Assembly: GCA_003385605.1 (NCBI GenBank)
Contig: QQUU01000004.1
Span: forward strand, 26,628 to 90,627
Source: Bacteroidota bacterium
GTDB lineage: Bacteria; Bacteroidota; Bacteroidia; Flavobacteriales; Schleiferiaceae
Reading direction: 5' to 3'
DNA: 64,000 nucleotides
A program made the position numbers and the translations under genes. The notes under the pieces are model-generated. The model was not told where the DNA came from. It saw nothing but the letters and a program-made list of their open reading frames with translations, and ran no database searches. Below, piece by piece: positions 51,911-61,616 of this stretch (position 1 is its first letter; the number at the start of each line of letters is the position of its first letter).

Positions 51911-51919
51911 TGTTTTCTT

Positions 51920-53935
51920 TTATTGAATGACGATAGGCTTGCGCACAGTACCTGCCTGGAAGATGTAATATCCGGCGGCAGTATTGATGTCGATAGTGCG
52001 CTCCGTGTTCAATTGGCCCTGCTGAATCAATCGGCCATCGACACTTGTAATGGTGTAGTCTGTACCTACAGGAAGGCCTTCAACATTAAATGAACCGTTC
52101 GAAGGATTCGGGTAAAGGGTGATGTCCTCCGCCGTAAATTCTTCCGTATCCAACACTGTAGTCAATTGGAAGTCGTCCAAGAAAGCGTTGTTACCACCGC
52201 CCGAAACGAAGTCTACTTTGATCATAATAGGATTAGGACCCACATAATCGCTCATATTTATGTTGATGCTTCTCCAGTTGTTCTGTGATGCTGGATTCCA
52301 AGGATTAGCCTTATTCGTTGTTGCGTATAATAGTGGTCCTAGAAGGGTGCGAACACTGTTCCATGTAGTTCCGCAGTCCTGGCTTACACTCACTACAATG
52401 CGGTCTCCTGCAAAGCCAGGCTTGCTTGCTACAGCGTATTTGAAGCTGAAGTTCATGCTCTTCGCTCCTCCCACGTAGATCTTATCAGTAATGAGGGCAT
52501 CGGTATTGTCTGCGACATTGTTGTAGTTGTCCAATTTTACACAATACGCACCTTCATAGAAGTTAAAGTTGTTGCGTTGCCATCTGATGTTGTCGCCGTC
52601 TGGGTTTTCTACGTGCCAAGTTCCGTTGGGTACCGTGTTAAATTCAAATCCTGATTTGAATCCGTTGACCCACATTCCCGGGTTGTTGCGGCGTACGCTT
52701 ACGTACCCGGTTTGAAGTAGGGTGCTCGTACCATTGCTGTTGGTTACTTCAAGCTTCACGTTATAGTTCCCTGGGTTGTTGTAGGTCACTGTTGGGTTCT
52801 CCGCAGTAGAGCTGCTTGGCGTGCCCCCTGGGAAGTTCCATTGCCACGACGTTGGATTTCCAAAGGTGCTCTTGTCCATAAACTGTACAGTTGCACCTGC
52901 GCAGAATACGGCTTGGTCGGCCTCAAAGTTGGCCTCAGGCGCACACGGCAGGACTGCATTAGCCGCAATACCTGTGTTGCTTGCATTTGTAGTAGTTACC
53001 AAATAGCCGCGACGGTTCGAAATGTTCAGGTTGCTACGCATTATGGCACGCTGATCTTCGGTGAACATATTCGTACAGATATCATCTGCGTAGTCCATGT
53101 AGTTTTCTATCTGGTCCGGAAGGTTTGGGTTGTCATTAGAACAAGTGTTGGCGTTTAGGTTACAACCGAAACTTGCTTCACTTACCGGTGGTGTATCTGA
53201 ACAGTTGTCTCCTGCAAAACATCCGCCTTTAAACGGATGATCCAGTCCAAGGTAATGTCCTACTTCGTGAGTTAGTGTGCGTCCTGCAGAATTACCAGTG
53301 CCTATTCTACCCATACGGTCGTGACGAATAACGACGCCATCAAAAGTGGTGCTTTGCCCTGGGTTGGGCTTGTAGGCGTATCCCAAGACGGTACCTTGAC
53401 CTGAGCTTCCGAGGTCGATGCTGTTCACCACCCAAATATTGAGGTATTTGTTGTTCGGCCAGCTTACTAGCCCTTTCACGTTGTTGCTCGCATTTACACT
53501 CAGTGCACTTTGCTTCCTCGTGATCCCTGTGGTACAGTTTCCTTGTGGGTTAAGTTTGGCCAATTCAAATTGAATTTCACAATCCGTAGCCACGCCTAAG
53601 AATGCAGAACGCGTATCCACTGTGTCGGCATTCAGACGTCTAAAATCTTCATTGATTACAGCGATGGCATCCTTCACTTGCTTATCGCTAATGTTATCTC
53701 CTGCATCGTCGTAAATGATATGTACGACTACAGGGATTTTAAAAACGGTTGCTTCTGGGTCATGAGCGGCATCAAAATCTATGCTTTGAATGAACTCTTG
53801 TTCTGCACTTTCGTAGTTGGGATAGAGGCGCTTTACTTCTTCTTCAAGGTGGTCGTGTCCACATTTCTGTCCGTAGACAGCACTTGAAACCAGTGCTAAA
53901 GCAATAATTAGGGGTCTTCTGATGTATTTTTGCAT
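51920..53935 (-). CDS. M43 (pappalysin-like) zinc metalloprotease with PKD domain and T9SS tail
   Basis: 671 residues: signal peptide to about AVYG, a protease domain with ATVFKIPVVVHIIYDD, LTHEVGHYLGLDHPF (HExxHxxGxxH zinc motif), the Met-turn region ENYMDYADDICTNMFTEDQ, a PKD domain (WQWNFPGGTPSSS), a jelly-roll-like stretch with CVKLDNYNNVADN and a T9SS type A tail from LYPNPSNGSF. It would be exported and cleave proteins outside the cell. The reading frame has an earlier TTG at 53944, but ATG at 53935 better fits the signal peptide. Convergent with the Asp-box gene. Confidence 0.93.
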   Translation of the reverse strand: MQKYIRRPLIIALALVSSAVYGQKCGHDHLEEEVKRLYPNYESAEQEFIQSIDFDAAHDPEATVFKIPVVVHIIYDDAGDNISDKQVKDAIAVINEDFRRLNADTVDTRSAFLGVATDCEIQFELAKLNPQGNCTTGITRKQSALSVNASNNVKGLVSWPNNKYLNIWVVNSIDLGSSGQGTVLGYAYKPNPGQSTTFDGVVIRHDRMGRIGTGNSAGRTLTHEVGHYLGLDHPFKGGCFAGDNCSDTPPVSEASFGCNLNANTCSNDNPNLPDQIENYMDYADDICTNMFTEDQRAIMRSNLNISNRRGYLVTTTNASNTGIAANAVLPCAPEANFEADQAVFCAGATVQFMDKSTFGNPTSWQWNFPGGTPSSSTAENPTVTYNNPGNYNVKLEVTNSNGTSTLLQTGYVSVRRNNPGMWVNGFKSGFEFNTVPNGTWHVENPDGDNIRWQRNNFNFYEGAYCVKLDNYNNVADNTDALITDKIYVGGAKSMNFSFKYAVASKPGFAGDRIVVSVSQDCGTTWNSVRTLLGPLLYATTNKANPWNPASQNNWRSININMSDYVGPNPIMIKVDFVSGGGNNAFLDDFQLTTVLDTEEFTAEDITLYPNPSNGSFNVEGLPVGTDYTITSVDGRLIQQGQLNTERTIDINTAAGYYIFQAGTVRKPIVIQ

Positions 53936-54044
53936 GACGTGCAATTTCGCAATTTATCTCATTGCCTACAACACAAAAACCGTGCACAGTTATTCGTGTC
54001 GATATTTTGTTCTTAGATTTTTGGTTGTTAGGCAAATAAAGATG

Positions 54045-54108
54045 TATTTTCGCAGCCCTTTTGGGGGTTGTGAAAAGCAACCACTTTAAACATTAAAACG
54101 CATTAGCG
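54045..54108 (+). promoter_or_regulatory. Promoter and short structured leader of rplM
   Basis: TATTTTCG at 54045-54052 is one mismatch from TAnnTTTG, with TTG 17 and 21 bases upstream. A hairpin GGTTG-TGAAAAG-CAACC (54066-54082) lies between it and the GTG start. It could be a ribosomal-protein autoregulatory leader, but the evidence is one small stem. Confidence 0.4.
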
Positions 54109-54564
54109 GTGAATACATTAAGTTACAAAACAGTATCAGCCAACGCGGCAACAGTTGAAAAGAACTGGGTAGTAGTAGATGCAGAAGGCCAAACATTGGG
54201 CCGTCTAGCTTCTAAAGTTGCATTGCTTCTTAGAGGTAAGCGCAAGCCTAACTACACTCCTCACGTAGACTGTGGTGATAACGTAATTATCCTAAACGCG
54301 GAGAAGGTTGTATTGAGCGGAAACAAAATGACTGAGAAGACGTACGTATGGCACACAGGTTACCCAGGTGGTCAGCGCACGACTAACCCAGAGAACATGA
54401 TGGCGAAGTTCCCAGAACGCGTCGTTGAGAAAGCGGTTAAAGGCATGTTGCCAAAGAATCGTTTGGGTGCACAGTTGTTCCGTAACCTTCACGTTTACGC
54501 AGGTGCTGAGCACAAGCACGAGGCTCAACAGCCAACTGCGATCAACATTAACGAAATCAAATAA
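54109..54564 (+). CDS. rplM: 50S ribosomal protein L13
   Basis: 151 residues with L13 signatures [43 protein letters not shown] and a C-terminal [25 protein letters not shown] start at 54109, before NTLSYKT. It begins the rplM-rpsI-rpsB-tsf group; rpsI follows 10 bases later. Confidence 0.98.
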   Translation: MNTLSYKTVSANAATVEKNWVVVDAEGQTLGRLASKVALLLRGKRKPNYTPHVDCGDNVIILNAEKVVLSGNKMTEKTYVWHTGYPGGQRTTNPENMMAKFPERVVEKAVKGMLPKNRLGAQLFRNLHVYAGAEHKHEAQQPTAININEIK

Positions 54565-54574
54565 GTAATAATAA

Positions 54575-54961
54575 ATGGCAAAGTTTCACGCAATTGGAAG
54601 ACGTAAAACTTCTGTAGCTCGTGTTTACATGGACGAGGGTGCTGGTAGCATCACCGTAAATGGCAAGGACTACAAGGACTACTTCAACACTGCGCCGTTG
54701 CACTACAAGCTAGAGCAGCCTTTCACTTTGACAGAGACTACTGGTTCTTACGACGTAAAAGTTAACGTTGTAGGTGGTGGTATCACTGGTCAAGCTGAGG
54801 CGATCCGCTTGGGTGTTTCTCGTATCCTCTCTGAGATCGATACAGAAAACCGCACAGCATTGAAGCCTGCCGGACTACTTACTCGTGACCCACGTATGGT
54901 TGAGCGTAAGAAATTCGGTCAGAAGAAAGCACGTAAGAAATTCCAGTTCTCTAAACGTTAA
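54575..54961 (+). CDS. rpsI: 30S ribosomal protein S9
   Basis: 128 residues with AIGRRKTSVARVYMDEG, the QAEAIRLGVSR motif and the basic tail GQKKARKKFQFSKR that reaches the P-site tRNA. Co-transcribed with rplM. Confidence 0.98.
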   Translation: MAKFHAIGRRKTSVARVYMDEGAGSITVNGKDYKDYFNTAPLHYKLEQPFTLTETTGSYDVKVNVVGGGITGQAEAIRLGVSRILSEIDTENRTALKPAGLLTRDPRMVERKKFGQKKARKKFQFSKR

Positions 54962-55043
54962 TCGAGATTTAGTATCCAAATGGGCCAGACTCTTAACAAC
55001 AGGCTACTGGCACATTGCTTACTAGGAAAGTAAACTCAAGAAA

Positions 55044-55790
55044 ATGGCAGTAACAGACAACATTAAAAAACTCATGGATGCAGGTGTTCACTTTGGACAC
55101 TTGACCCGTAAGTGGAACCCAAACATGGCGCCTTACATCTTTATGGAGCGCAATGGTATCCACGTAATCGACCTGCACAAAACAGATGCAAAATTGACTG
55201 AAGCGACAGAAGCGCTTTCAAAAATTGCAGCATCAGGTCGTAAAATCCTTTTCGTAGCAACGAAAAAACAAGCAAAAGAAATCGTAGCGAAATACGCAGG
55301 CGATGCAAACATGCCTTACGTAACTGAGCGTTGGCCAGGAGGTATGTTGACGAACTTCGTAACTATCCGTAAAGCGATCAAGAAGATGCAAAGCATCGAC
55401 AAGATGAAAGAAAACGGTACGTTCGAAACGCTATCTAAGCGTGAGCGTCTACAAGTAGACCGTCAACGTGCGAAGCTTGAGAAGGATTTGGGTTCTGTAG
55501 CAGATATGAACCGTCTACCGGCTGCACTTTTCATCGTTGATATCAAGCGTGAACACATTGCTGTAGATGAAGCCATCAAATTGGGTATCCCAACCTTTGC
55601 GATGGTAGATACAAATTCAGATCCTCGTCGTGTAGACTACGCAATTCCTGCGAACGATGATGCTTCTAAATCTATTGCTGTTATTATGGAAAGAGTAACA
55701 GAAGGAGTTAAAGCAGGTCTTTCTCAGCGCAAGAGCGATAAAGCAGCTGCAGAGCAGGCGAAGATTGAAAAGAAGGCTGCAAAAGCGTAA
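55044..55790 (+). CDS. rpsB: 30S ribosomal protein S2
   Basis: 248 residues: LMDAGVHFGHLTRKWNPNM, FVATKKQAKEIV, ERWPGGMLTNF and GIPTFAMVDTNSDP are typical. An 82-base leader separates it from rpsI; a weak TTACT/AGTAA hairpin lies just upstream. The C-terminus is lysine/alanine-rich (KAAAEQAKIEKKAAKA). A terminator-like hairpin separates it from tsf. Confidence 0.98.
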   Translation: MAVTDNIKKLMDAGVHFGHLTRKWNPNMAPYIFMERNGIHVIDLHKTDAKLTEATEALSKIAASGRKILFVATKKQAKEIVAKYAGDANMPYVTERWPGGMLTNFVTIRKAIKKMQSIDKMKENGTFETLSKRERLQVDRQRAKLEKDLGSVADMNRLPAALFIVDIKREHIAVDEAIKLGIPTFAMVDTNSDPRRVDYAIPANDDASKSIAVIMERVTEGVKAGLSQRKSDKAAAEQAKIEKKAAKA

Positions 55791-55825
55791 GCTAAGCAGT
55801 TCCTTAAAATAGACTTATACTTTTC

Positions 55826-55861
55826 AAGAGAGCCGTGGGGAATACTTTGCGGCTCTCTTTT
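55826..55861 (+). terminator. Terminator between rpsB and tsf
   Basis: AAGAGAGCCG/CGGCTCTCTT stem with a 14-base loop, followed by TT. The T run is short, so partial read-through into tsf is likely. Confidence 0.65.
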
Positions 55862-55892
55862 CAATTAAAACAACAAATTAAATTTCAATATC

Positions 55893-56711
55893 ATGGCAAA
55901 GATTACTGCTGCTGAAGTAAACAAACTCAGAAAGCAAACTGGTGCTGGTATGATGGACTGTAAAAAAGCTTTGGTTGAAGCGGAAGGCGATTTCGAAGCT
56001 GCAGTTGACATCCTAAGAAAGAAAGGTCAGAAAGTAGCTGCTAAGCGTGCTGACCGTGATGCTACTGAAGGTGCTGTTATCGCTAAGACGAACGGTGCTG
56101 ATAAAGGTGTTATCGTGAAGTTGTCTTGTGAGACTGACTTCGTAGCTAAGAACGAAGATTTCGTTGCTTTGGCGCACAAATTGGCTGATATCGCTTTGGC
56201 TTCTGGTGCTTCTACTTCAGAAGAATTAGGTGCTACAGAATTTGAAGGTGGTTTGACAGTTGCTGATAAATTGCAAGAGCAAACTGGTGTAATCGGCGAG
56301 AAAATCGAGGTAGCAGAATTGGCTACAGTGAACGCTGCTTACGTTGCTTCTTACATCCACATGGGCAATAAGATTGGTACTTTGGTAGGTTTGACTGCTG
56401 AAGCTGCTGAAGCTGGTCGTGACGTAGCTATGCAAGCTGCTGCAATGAACCCGGTTGCATTGAACCGTGATGCTGTATCTCAAGATGTTATCGATCGTGA
56501 GTTGGAAGTTGGTAAAGAGTTGGCACGTCAAGAAGGCAAGCCAGAAGAAATGTTGGAAAAGATTGCTACTGGTCGTCTAAACAAATTCTTCAAAGAGAAC
56601 ACTTTGGTAGACCAAGCTTTCATCAAAGACGGTAAGATGAGCGTTGCTAAATACCTAACTAGCGTTCAAGCTGGTTTGGAAGTAGTTGACTTCAAGCGCG
56701 TTTCTCTATAA
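55893..56711 (+). CDS. tsf: Elongation factor Ts
   Basis: 272 residues: TAAEVNKLRKQTGAGMMDCK, AVDILRKKGQKVAAKRADR, the EF-Tu-contacting TDFVAKNEDF region, and VARQEGKPEE-like ARQEGKPEEMLEKIATGRL. The exchange factor for EF-Tu. It is in the conserved rpsB-tsf-pyrH-frr order but followed by its own terminator. Confidence 0.98.
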   Translation: MAKITAAEVNKLRKQTGAGMMDCKKALVEAEGDFEAAVDILRKKGQKVAAKRADRDATEGAVIAKTNGADKGVIVKLSCETDFVAKNEDFVALAHKLADIALASGASTSEELGATEFEGGLTVADKLQEQTGVIGEKIEVAELATVNAAYVASYIHMGNKIGTLVGLTAEAAEAGRDVAMQAAAMNPVALNRDAVSQDVIDRELEVGKELARQEGKPEEMLEKIATGRLNKFFKENTLVDQAFIKDGKMSVAKYLTSVQAGLEVVDFKRVSL

Positions 56712-56733
56712 TCGAGAACAAGCTCAACATAGT

Positions 56734-56766
56734 AAGGCCCTCACTGCTAAAGTGGGGGCTTTTTTT
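56734..56766 (+). terminator. Terminator after tsf
   Basis: A 12-pair stem with two G:U pairs around GCTAA, followed by a seven-T run. Confidence 0.85.
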
Positions 56767-56835
56767 ATGCGGTAAACTGTGAGGAGTTGGTGTAAAAGTA
56801 ACCGCAGCGTGATAGACAATGGAATCCAGTTGACT

Positions 56836-56843
56836 TATATTTG
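56836..56843 (+). promoter_or_regulatory. -7 box of pyrH
   Basis: TATATTTG, exact match, 18 bases before the pyrH ATG at 56862. It supports that start over a TTG at 56841, which lies inside the box. Confidence 0.6.
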
Positions 56844-56861
56844 TGTTCAAACCTATGTAAG

Positions 56862-57572
56862 ATGAAGTACAACCGAGTGCTGCTAAAATTGAGCGGCGAG
56901 GCATTAATGGGGGACAATGATTTCGGAATTGACCCAAAGAGAATCGCGGAATACGCAGAGGAAATTAAAGCCGTAGCTGAAAAGGGTGTCCAGGTGGGTA
57001 TCGTTATTGGCGGTGGAAACATCTTTAGAGGTATTAGTGGTGCTTCGCAAGGCATGGATCGCGTACAAGCCGACCATATGGGTATGCTTGCAACGGTCAT
57101 TAACGGTCTTGCATTGCAAGGAGCTCTTGAAAGTGCTGGTGTAAAAACACGCCTTCAAAGCGCTATTGAAATGGATAAAGTGGCGGAGCCTTTTATCCGC
57201 CGTCGTGCCATCCGTCACCTAGAAAAGGGACGCGTTGTCATCTTCTCAGCCGGAACGGGGAATCCATATTTCACAACAGATACCGGAGCGACACTTCGCG
57301 CTGTTGAGATCCAAGCGGATGTAATCCTTAAGGGTACGCGCGTTGACGGAATTTATACTGCTGATCCAGAGAAAGATGAGAATGCCACGAAATTCTCTGA
57401 GTTGAGCTTCAAAGAAGTCTATGACCGTGGATTGAACGTCATGGATATGACAGCATTCACTCTAAGTAAAGAAAATGATCTGCCTATCGTTGTTTTCGAC
57501 ATGAACACGAAAGGAAACTTGATGAACGTAGTTTCTGGGGTTGACGGGGTAGGAACTTTAGTAAAGAACTAA
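56862..57572 (+). CDS. pyrH: Uridylate kinase
   Basis: 236 residues of the amino-acid-kinase family: [54 protein letters not shown] and [15 protein letters not shown]. It phosphorylates UMP to UDP for RNA, DNA and sugar-nucleotide synthesis. The frr gene follows 13 bases later, as is usual. Confidence 0.97.
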   Translation: MKYNRVLLKLSGEALMGDNDFGIDPKRIAEYAEEIKAVAEKGVQVGIVIGGGNIFRGISGASQGMDRVQADHMGMLATVINGLALQGALESAGVKTRLQSAIEMDKVAEPFIRRRAIRHLEKGRVVIFSAGTGNPYFTTDTGATLRAVEIQADVILKGTRVDGIYTADPEKDENATKFSELSFKEVYDRGLNVMDMTAFTLSKENDLPIVVFDMNTKGNLMNVVSGVDGVGTLVKN

Positions 57573-57585
57573 GAAGATAAATCTC

Positions 57586-58149
57586 ATGGAAGAGGAATTA
57601 GAATTAGTATTTGAATCGACCAAGGACGATATGGACCGTGCCATTGCGCACATGGAAAAGTCGTTGCTTAAAATCCGTGCAGGACGTGCAAGTGCTTCTA
57701 TGTTGGATAGTGTTATGGTAGAGTACTATGGCGCTCCAACTCCATTGGCTCAGGTGAGTAATGTTAACACACCGGATGCTCGTACGATTAGCATTCAACC
57801 TTGGGAGAAGAGTATTATTCCTGATATCGAAAGAGCCATTATGAACGCAGGCTTGGGCTTCAACCCCATGAACAACGGGGAAAGCGTAATCATTTCTGTA
57901 CCTCCGTTGACGGAAGAGCGTCGTAGAGAATTGGCCAAAATGGCCAAGGCAGAAAGTGAAAGTGCTAAGGTCGGTGTCCGTGCGGCAAGAAAGAGTGCCA
58001 TGGACGAGCTTAAGAAAATGGGCAACGATGGATTGAGTGAAGATATGCGCAAAGACAGCGAGAACGATATCCAAAAAATGACGGACGACTACATCGCAAA
58101 ATGTGATGCGATGTTCGCCAAGAAGGAAAACGACATCATGACGGTTTAA
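57586..58149 (+). CDS. frr: Ribosome recycling factor
   Basis: 187 residues: a three-helix protein with MEKSLLKIRAGRASASMLD, YYGAPTPLAQVSNVNTPDART, SIPPLTEERR-like VPPLTEERRRELAKMAK and VRAARKSAMDELKK. With EF-G it splits post-termination ribosomes. It ends in a strong terminator. Confidence 0.98.
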   Translation: MEEELELVFESTKDDMDRAIAHMEKSLLKIRAGRASASMLDSVMVEYYGAPTPLAQVSNVNTPDARTISIQPWEKSIIPDIERAIMNAGLGFNPMNNGESVIISVPPLTEERRRELAKMAKAESESAKVGVRAARKSAMDELKKMGNDGLSEDMRKDSENDIQKMTDDYIAKCDAMFAKKENDIMTV

Positions 58150-58172
58150 CCCTGAAGAAGATATAGCAAATG

Positions 58173-58199
58173 ACCCGCACCAACTGGTGCGGGTTTTTT
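58173..58199 (+). terminator. Terminator after frr
   Basis: ACCCGCACCA/TGGTGCGGGT stem with a two-base AC gap, followed by a T run. Confidence 0.92.
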
Positions 58200-58207
58200 A
58201 TTTCCCG

Positions 58208-58240
58208 TTGTTTGTTTGAACAATTACCTGTATAATTGTT
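58208..58240 (+). promoter_or_regulatory. MarR promoter with overlapping palindromic operator
   Basis: TTG at 58208-58210, 20 bases, then TATAATTG at 58231-58238 (one mismatch to TAnnTTTG) form a promoter. The -7 part lies inside a perfect palindrome AACAATTA-CCTGTA-TAATTGTT (58219-58240). The ATG of the MarR gene is nine bases further. This is the expected layout for negative autoregulation. Confidence 0.68.
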
Positions 58241-58248
58241 TAGTGTTT

Positions 58249-58707
58249 ATGCGCCTCGAAGACGAAATCAAACAAAGTGCCTTTTCCACTGAGCAATCAA
58301 AACTGATTGTCAATCTCATATATACCTCTAACAGGTTGAAAGAGAAAATTACGGCACGTCTTAAATCGAACGGCCTAACCATGCAGCAGTACAACGTGTT
58401 GCGTATTGTTCGTGGCGCTGGCGATACAGGCTCCACGACTTCAGAAATACGCGAGCGTTTGTTGGATAAAATGAGCGATGCCTCTCGAATGGTGGACCGA
58501 CTCGTAAGCATGGACCTTTTGGAAAAAGTTCGCGACAAGGACGACCGCAGAATCGTCTTTATTTACTTAACCCCTAAAGGGCGAACCCTAGTCAATGATT
58601 TGGTGGCCAAAGAAGAAGTGGAATCTCTGGCCGCAGGTATTGACCAAAAAAAAGCCCAACAACTCAATGAGCTGTTGGACGTTTTCCGTTCGGAACTCTC
58701 CGAATAA
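58249..58707 (+). CDS. MarR family transcriptional regulator
   Basis: 152 residues starting MRLEDEIKQ: a winged-helix with LTMQQYNVLRIVRGAGDTG, TSEIRERLLDKMSDASRMVDRL (recognition helix), LLEKVRDKDDRRIVFIYLTPKGR (the wing, DxRxxxxxLTxxG) and a C-terminal dimer helix. It probably represses itself and another target through the operator at 58219-58240; the target may lie outside this window. An earlier start at 58216 would place coding sequence across the operator and is rejected. Confidence 0.93.
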   Translation: MRLEDEIKQSAFSTEQSKLIVNLIYTSNRLKEKITARLKSNGLTMQQYNVLRIVRGAGDTGSTTSEIRERLLDKMSDASRMVDRLVSMDLLEKVRDKDDRRIVFIYLTPKGRTLVNDLVAKEEVESLAAGIDQKKAQQLNELLDVFRSELSE

Positions 58708-58708
58708 A

Positions 58709-60346
58709 TTAGCTTTTCAAATAATCGATAAGCGCAGCCGTTGAGCTGTCGTGATCGTGCTTCGCACCGCCCTTCAGTTCGTTGAGGACCGCCTTCGCCA
58801 ATACTTTACCAAGCTCTACACCCCATTGGTCGTAAGAGAAAATGTTCCAGATGTATCCTTGGATGAAAATCTTGTGCTCGTAGGCGGCAATCAACTGACC
58901 CAAGTGGTAAGGGTTCAGTTCGTCGAGTACGATGCTGTTGGTAGGTCTATTGCCTTCAAAAACTCTATATGGAGCAATCTTATCAATATCGTCACTACTC
59001 AATCCAGCTTGACGCATTTCAATCTCCACATCCATTCTTGACTTTCCTGTCATCAAGGCCTCAGTCTGGGCAATGAAGTTGGCGAGAAGAATTGGGTGGT
59101 GATCCGGCAAACTGTGCTGGCATTTCTTTGCGGCAATAAAGTCTGCAGGAATGAGGTCAGTGCCTTGGTGGATGAGCTGGTAGAAAGCGTGCTGTCCATT
59201 GGTCCCTGGCTCGCCCCAAATGATTGGGCCTGTTGGGTAGTTCACTCGGTTACCGCCGCGGTCCACATACTTTCCGTTGCTCTCCATATCTCCTTGTTGG
59301 AAGTAGGCTGCAAATCTGTCTAGGTATTGATCGTAAGGAAGAATGGCTTGTGAAGGCGCATTGTGGAAGTTGCGGTACCAAATACCCAGCATCGCCATAA
59401 GGGCTGGAATGTTTTCGTTCCAATCTGCCTCTGCTACATGCTTATCCATGGCATGTGCACCGCTCAAGAATTCCTGGAATCCTTGGAACCCAATAGCCAA
59501 GATTACTGGAAGACCAATAGCCGACCACACGCTGTAGCGACCACCGACCCAGTCCCAGAAACCAAACATATTTGCCGTATCAATACCGAAGCCTGCAACA
59601 CCTTCTGCGTTCGTACTTACAGCAACAAAGTGCTTGGCTACATTTTCTTGGCTACCGCCGTTGTTCAAGAACCAATTCTTAGCGCTGTTCGCGTTTTGCA
59701 TGGTTTCTTGTGTGGTAAAGGTCTTTGATGCGATGATGAATAGGGTGGTTTCCGCATCCACTTTCTTTAGTACCTCGTGCAAGTCAGCGCCATCCACATT
59801 GGCAACAAAGTGGAAGTTCATTTCGTCCGTAACGAATGGCTTTAATGCATTTATGACCATTCTTGGGCCTAAGTCCGATCCACCGATACCGATATTCACA
59901 ACATCAGTGATGCGTTTACCGCTGTGCCCTTTCCAGTTTCCTGAGCGGACTTCACTAGAGAAGGTGGCCAATTTTGCCCATGAGTCTCTCACCCCTGGCA
60001 TCACATCCTCGCCGTCCACATAAATCGGATCCTCGCTCATGTTGCGAAGCGCCGTATGAAGTACTGCGCGGTTTTCAGTGACGTTGATTTTCTCGCCACT
60101 CTGCTGCTGCTTGATGGCAGTGCGTACATCTGCTTCTTCTAGCAATTCCTGGAAGAGTGCGAAAGTTTCGCTACCCATGTGGTTTTTAGAAAAGTCGAAG
60201 AGTATACCGTCCCACTTGATGTGGTATTTATTGAAACGCTCTGAGTCCTCGTAGAATCGGGTCTTCAGCGTTCTCTTGTCGTAAATAGAGTTCTTTTGAA
60301 GCTTGTGCCAAGCTTTTAAATCTGTTGGCTTTAAGTTTTTAAGCAT
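58709..60346 (-). CDS. pgi: Glucose-6-phosphate isomerase
   Basis: 545 residues: [60 protein letters not shown] and [17 protein letters not shown] match Pgi, and the C-terminal helix carries [15 protein letters not shown]. It interconverts glucose-6-phosphate and fructose-6-phosphate. Its start lies 94 bases from the divergent desaturase gene. Its stop is one base from the MarR stop. Confidence 0.97.
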   Translation of the reverse strand: MLKNLKPTDLKAWHKLQKNSIYDKRTLKTRFYEDSERFNKYHIKWDGILFDFSKNHMGSETFALFQELLEEADVRTAIKQQQSGEKINVTENRAVLHTALRNMSEDPIYVDGEDVMPGVRDSWAKLATFSSEVRSGNWKGHSGKRITDVVNIGIGGSDLGPRMVINALKPFVTDEMNFHFVANVDGADLHEVLKKVDAETTLFIIASKTFTTQETMQNANSAKNWFLNNGGSQENVAKHFVAVSTNAEGVAGFGIDTANMFGFWDWVGGRYSVWSAIGLPVILAIGFQGFQEFLSGAHAMDKHVAEADWNENIPALMAMLGIWYRNFHNAPSQAILPYDQYLDRFAAYFQQGDMESNGKYVDRGGNRVNYPTGPIIWGEPGTNGQHAFYQLIHQGTDLIPADFIAAKKCQHSLPDHHPILLANFIAQTEALMTGKSRMDVEIEMRQAGLSSDDIDKIAPYRVFEGNRPTNSIVLDELNPYHLGQLIAAYEHKIFIQGYIWNIFSYDQWGVELGKVLAKAVLNELKGGAKHDHDSSTAALIDYLKS

Positions 60347-60369
60347 CTTAGATATTCTTGAATTCGCTA

Positions 60370-60377
60370 CAAAACTA
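60370..60377 (-). promoter_or_regulatory. -7 box of pgi
   Basis: TAGTTTTG on the minus strand, exact match, 23 bases before the pgi ATG. Confidence 0.55.
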
Positions 60378-60440
60378 AACTATGTGTGCTTAGTTGTTGT
60401 TCTTATTACTAAATTCAACCCTTTATTTTACACAAACTTC

Positions 60441-61505
60441 ATGTTGCGATTTAAAAGTACCAGCGAATTTCAGAAGGAAGTTCGCAAAAGAGTAAGAACG
60501 TATCTCAAGGAAGAAGGCAAATCTGGAATGGCAGATTACCGTTACTTTTTGAAGGCATTTTTGAATATGGCGATGTACCTCGTTCCCTTCATTTTGTTCC
60601 TTACCGGCTATACTTCTTTTTGGATGACTACGCTGTTGTGGACGGTCACAGGTCTCGGTATGGCGGGCGTTGGGATGAACGTAATGCACGACGCCATTCA
60701 TAACAACGTCACGAAAAGCGAGTGGGTTAATCGCAAGATTGGTGCTGTAATCTACATGTTGTGTGGAAACTCCTATACTTGGAAGGTGCAACACAACATC
60801 AAGCACCATACGCACACTAACCTTGACGGTCACGACGATGATATTGATACGGGCAACTTGTTCAGGTTCCACCCTTCACAAGAGCGCAAGTCATTTCATC
60901 GTTTCCAGCATATTTACGCTCCAATTACTTACAGTCTAATGACGTGGAAATGGCTCTTGGAGAAAGATTTTACTCAAGTGATTCAATTCAACAAGTCGGA
61001 ACTCTTCAAAGCAAAGGACCAAAGCTTAGCTTCGGTTTGGACAAAACTTATCATTGGTAAAGGATTCCATATGTCTTTGTTCTACGTTCTGCCTATAGCT
61101 TTGGGTATTCCGTGGTACATGGTACTTTGGGGCAATACGGTGATGCACTTAGTAGCGGGACTCATTTTATCGTTCACTTTCCAGTTAGCCCATGTCGTTG
61201 ATAAGGCAGATTTCCCAACAGAGGAAGAAGCTAAGGACCATAGCTTACTTGAGCACCAATTAAAGACAACTGCAAACTTTAGTACTAAAAGCAAGTTGGT
61301 AACGTGGTACACCGGAGGTTTGAACTTCCAGGTTGAACACCACCTGTTCCCAACAATCAACCACGTGCACTATCCAAAAATTGCAGAGATTGTGCGTAAA
61401 ACTGCGGAAGAATTCAAGTTGCCGTACAACGAGTACCGCTCTACTTTTGCAGCATTAAGAGGGCACTTTGCGCACTTAAAACATATGGGTCGAGCGATGG
61501 CTTAA
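60441..61505 (+). CDS. Fatty acid desaturase (acyl-lipid/acyl-CoA type)
   Basis: 354 residues with about four hydrophobic segments and the three di-iron histidine boxes: HDAIHNN, HNIKHHTHTN (HxxHH) and QVEHHLFPTINH (QxxHH). The QxxHH form marks front-end or related desaturases, but no cytochrome b5 domain is fused, so an external electron donor is needed. It would introduce a double bond into membrane fatty acids. An upstream frame from 60303 would run through the pgi promoter, so ATG at 60441 is chosen. Confidence 0.92.
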   Translation: MLRFKSTSEFQKEVRKRVRTYLKEEGKSGMADYRYFLKAFLNMAMYLVPFILFLTGYTSFWMTTLLWTVTGLGMAGVGMNVMHDAIHNNVTKSEWVNRKIGAVIYMLCGNSYTWKVQHNIKHHTHTNLDGHDDDIDTGNLFRFHPSQERKSFHRFQHIYAPITYSLMTWKWLLEKDFTQVIQFNKSELFKAKDQSLASVWTKLIIGKGFHMSLFYVLPIALGIPWYMVLWGNTVMHLVAGLILSFTFQLAHVVDKADFPTEEEAKDHSLLEHQLKTTANFSTKSKLVTWYTGGLNFQVEHHLFPTINHVHYPKIAEIVRKTAEEFKLPYNEYRSTFAALRGHFAHLKHMGRAMA

Positions 61506-61521
61506 TCCAAAACGATATTCA

Positions 61522-61556
61522 ACAAAAAGGGCGATCCGCAGGGTCGCCCTTTTTGT
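61522..61556 (+). terminator. Terminator after the desaturase gene
   Basis: ACAAAAAGGGCGA/TCGCCCTTTTTGT stem extended by three inner pairs around GCA. The T run is part of the stem, so it may act in both directions. Confidence 0.85.
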
Positions 61557-61616
61557 ATTGTAACTAGCTGATTTATAATCATTAGCTTTGTTTGTATCAC
61601 TTTAAAAGAGGATGTA

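Noticed and set aside
56226..56531. 101-residue frame opposite tsf
   Set aside because: Antisense to a highly conserved gene, with compositional artefact (Ser/Cys rich).
60303..60440. 46-residue extension of the desaturase
   Set aside because: It overlaps the pgi start and promoter; the desaturase domain begins after ATG 60441.
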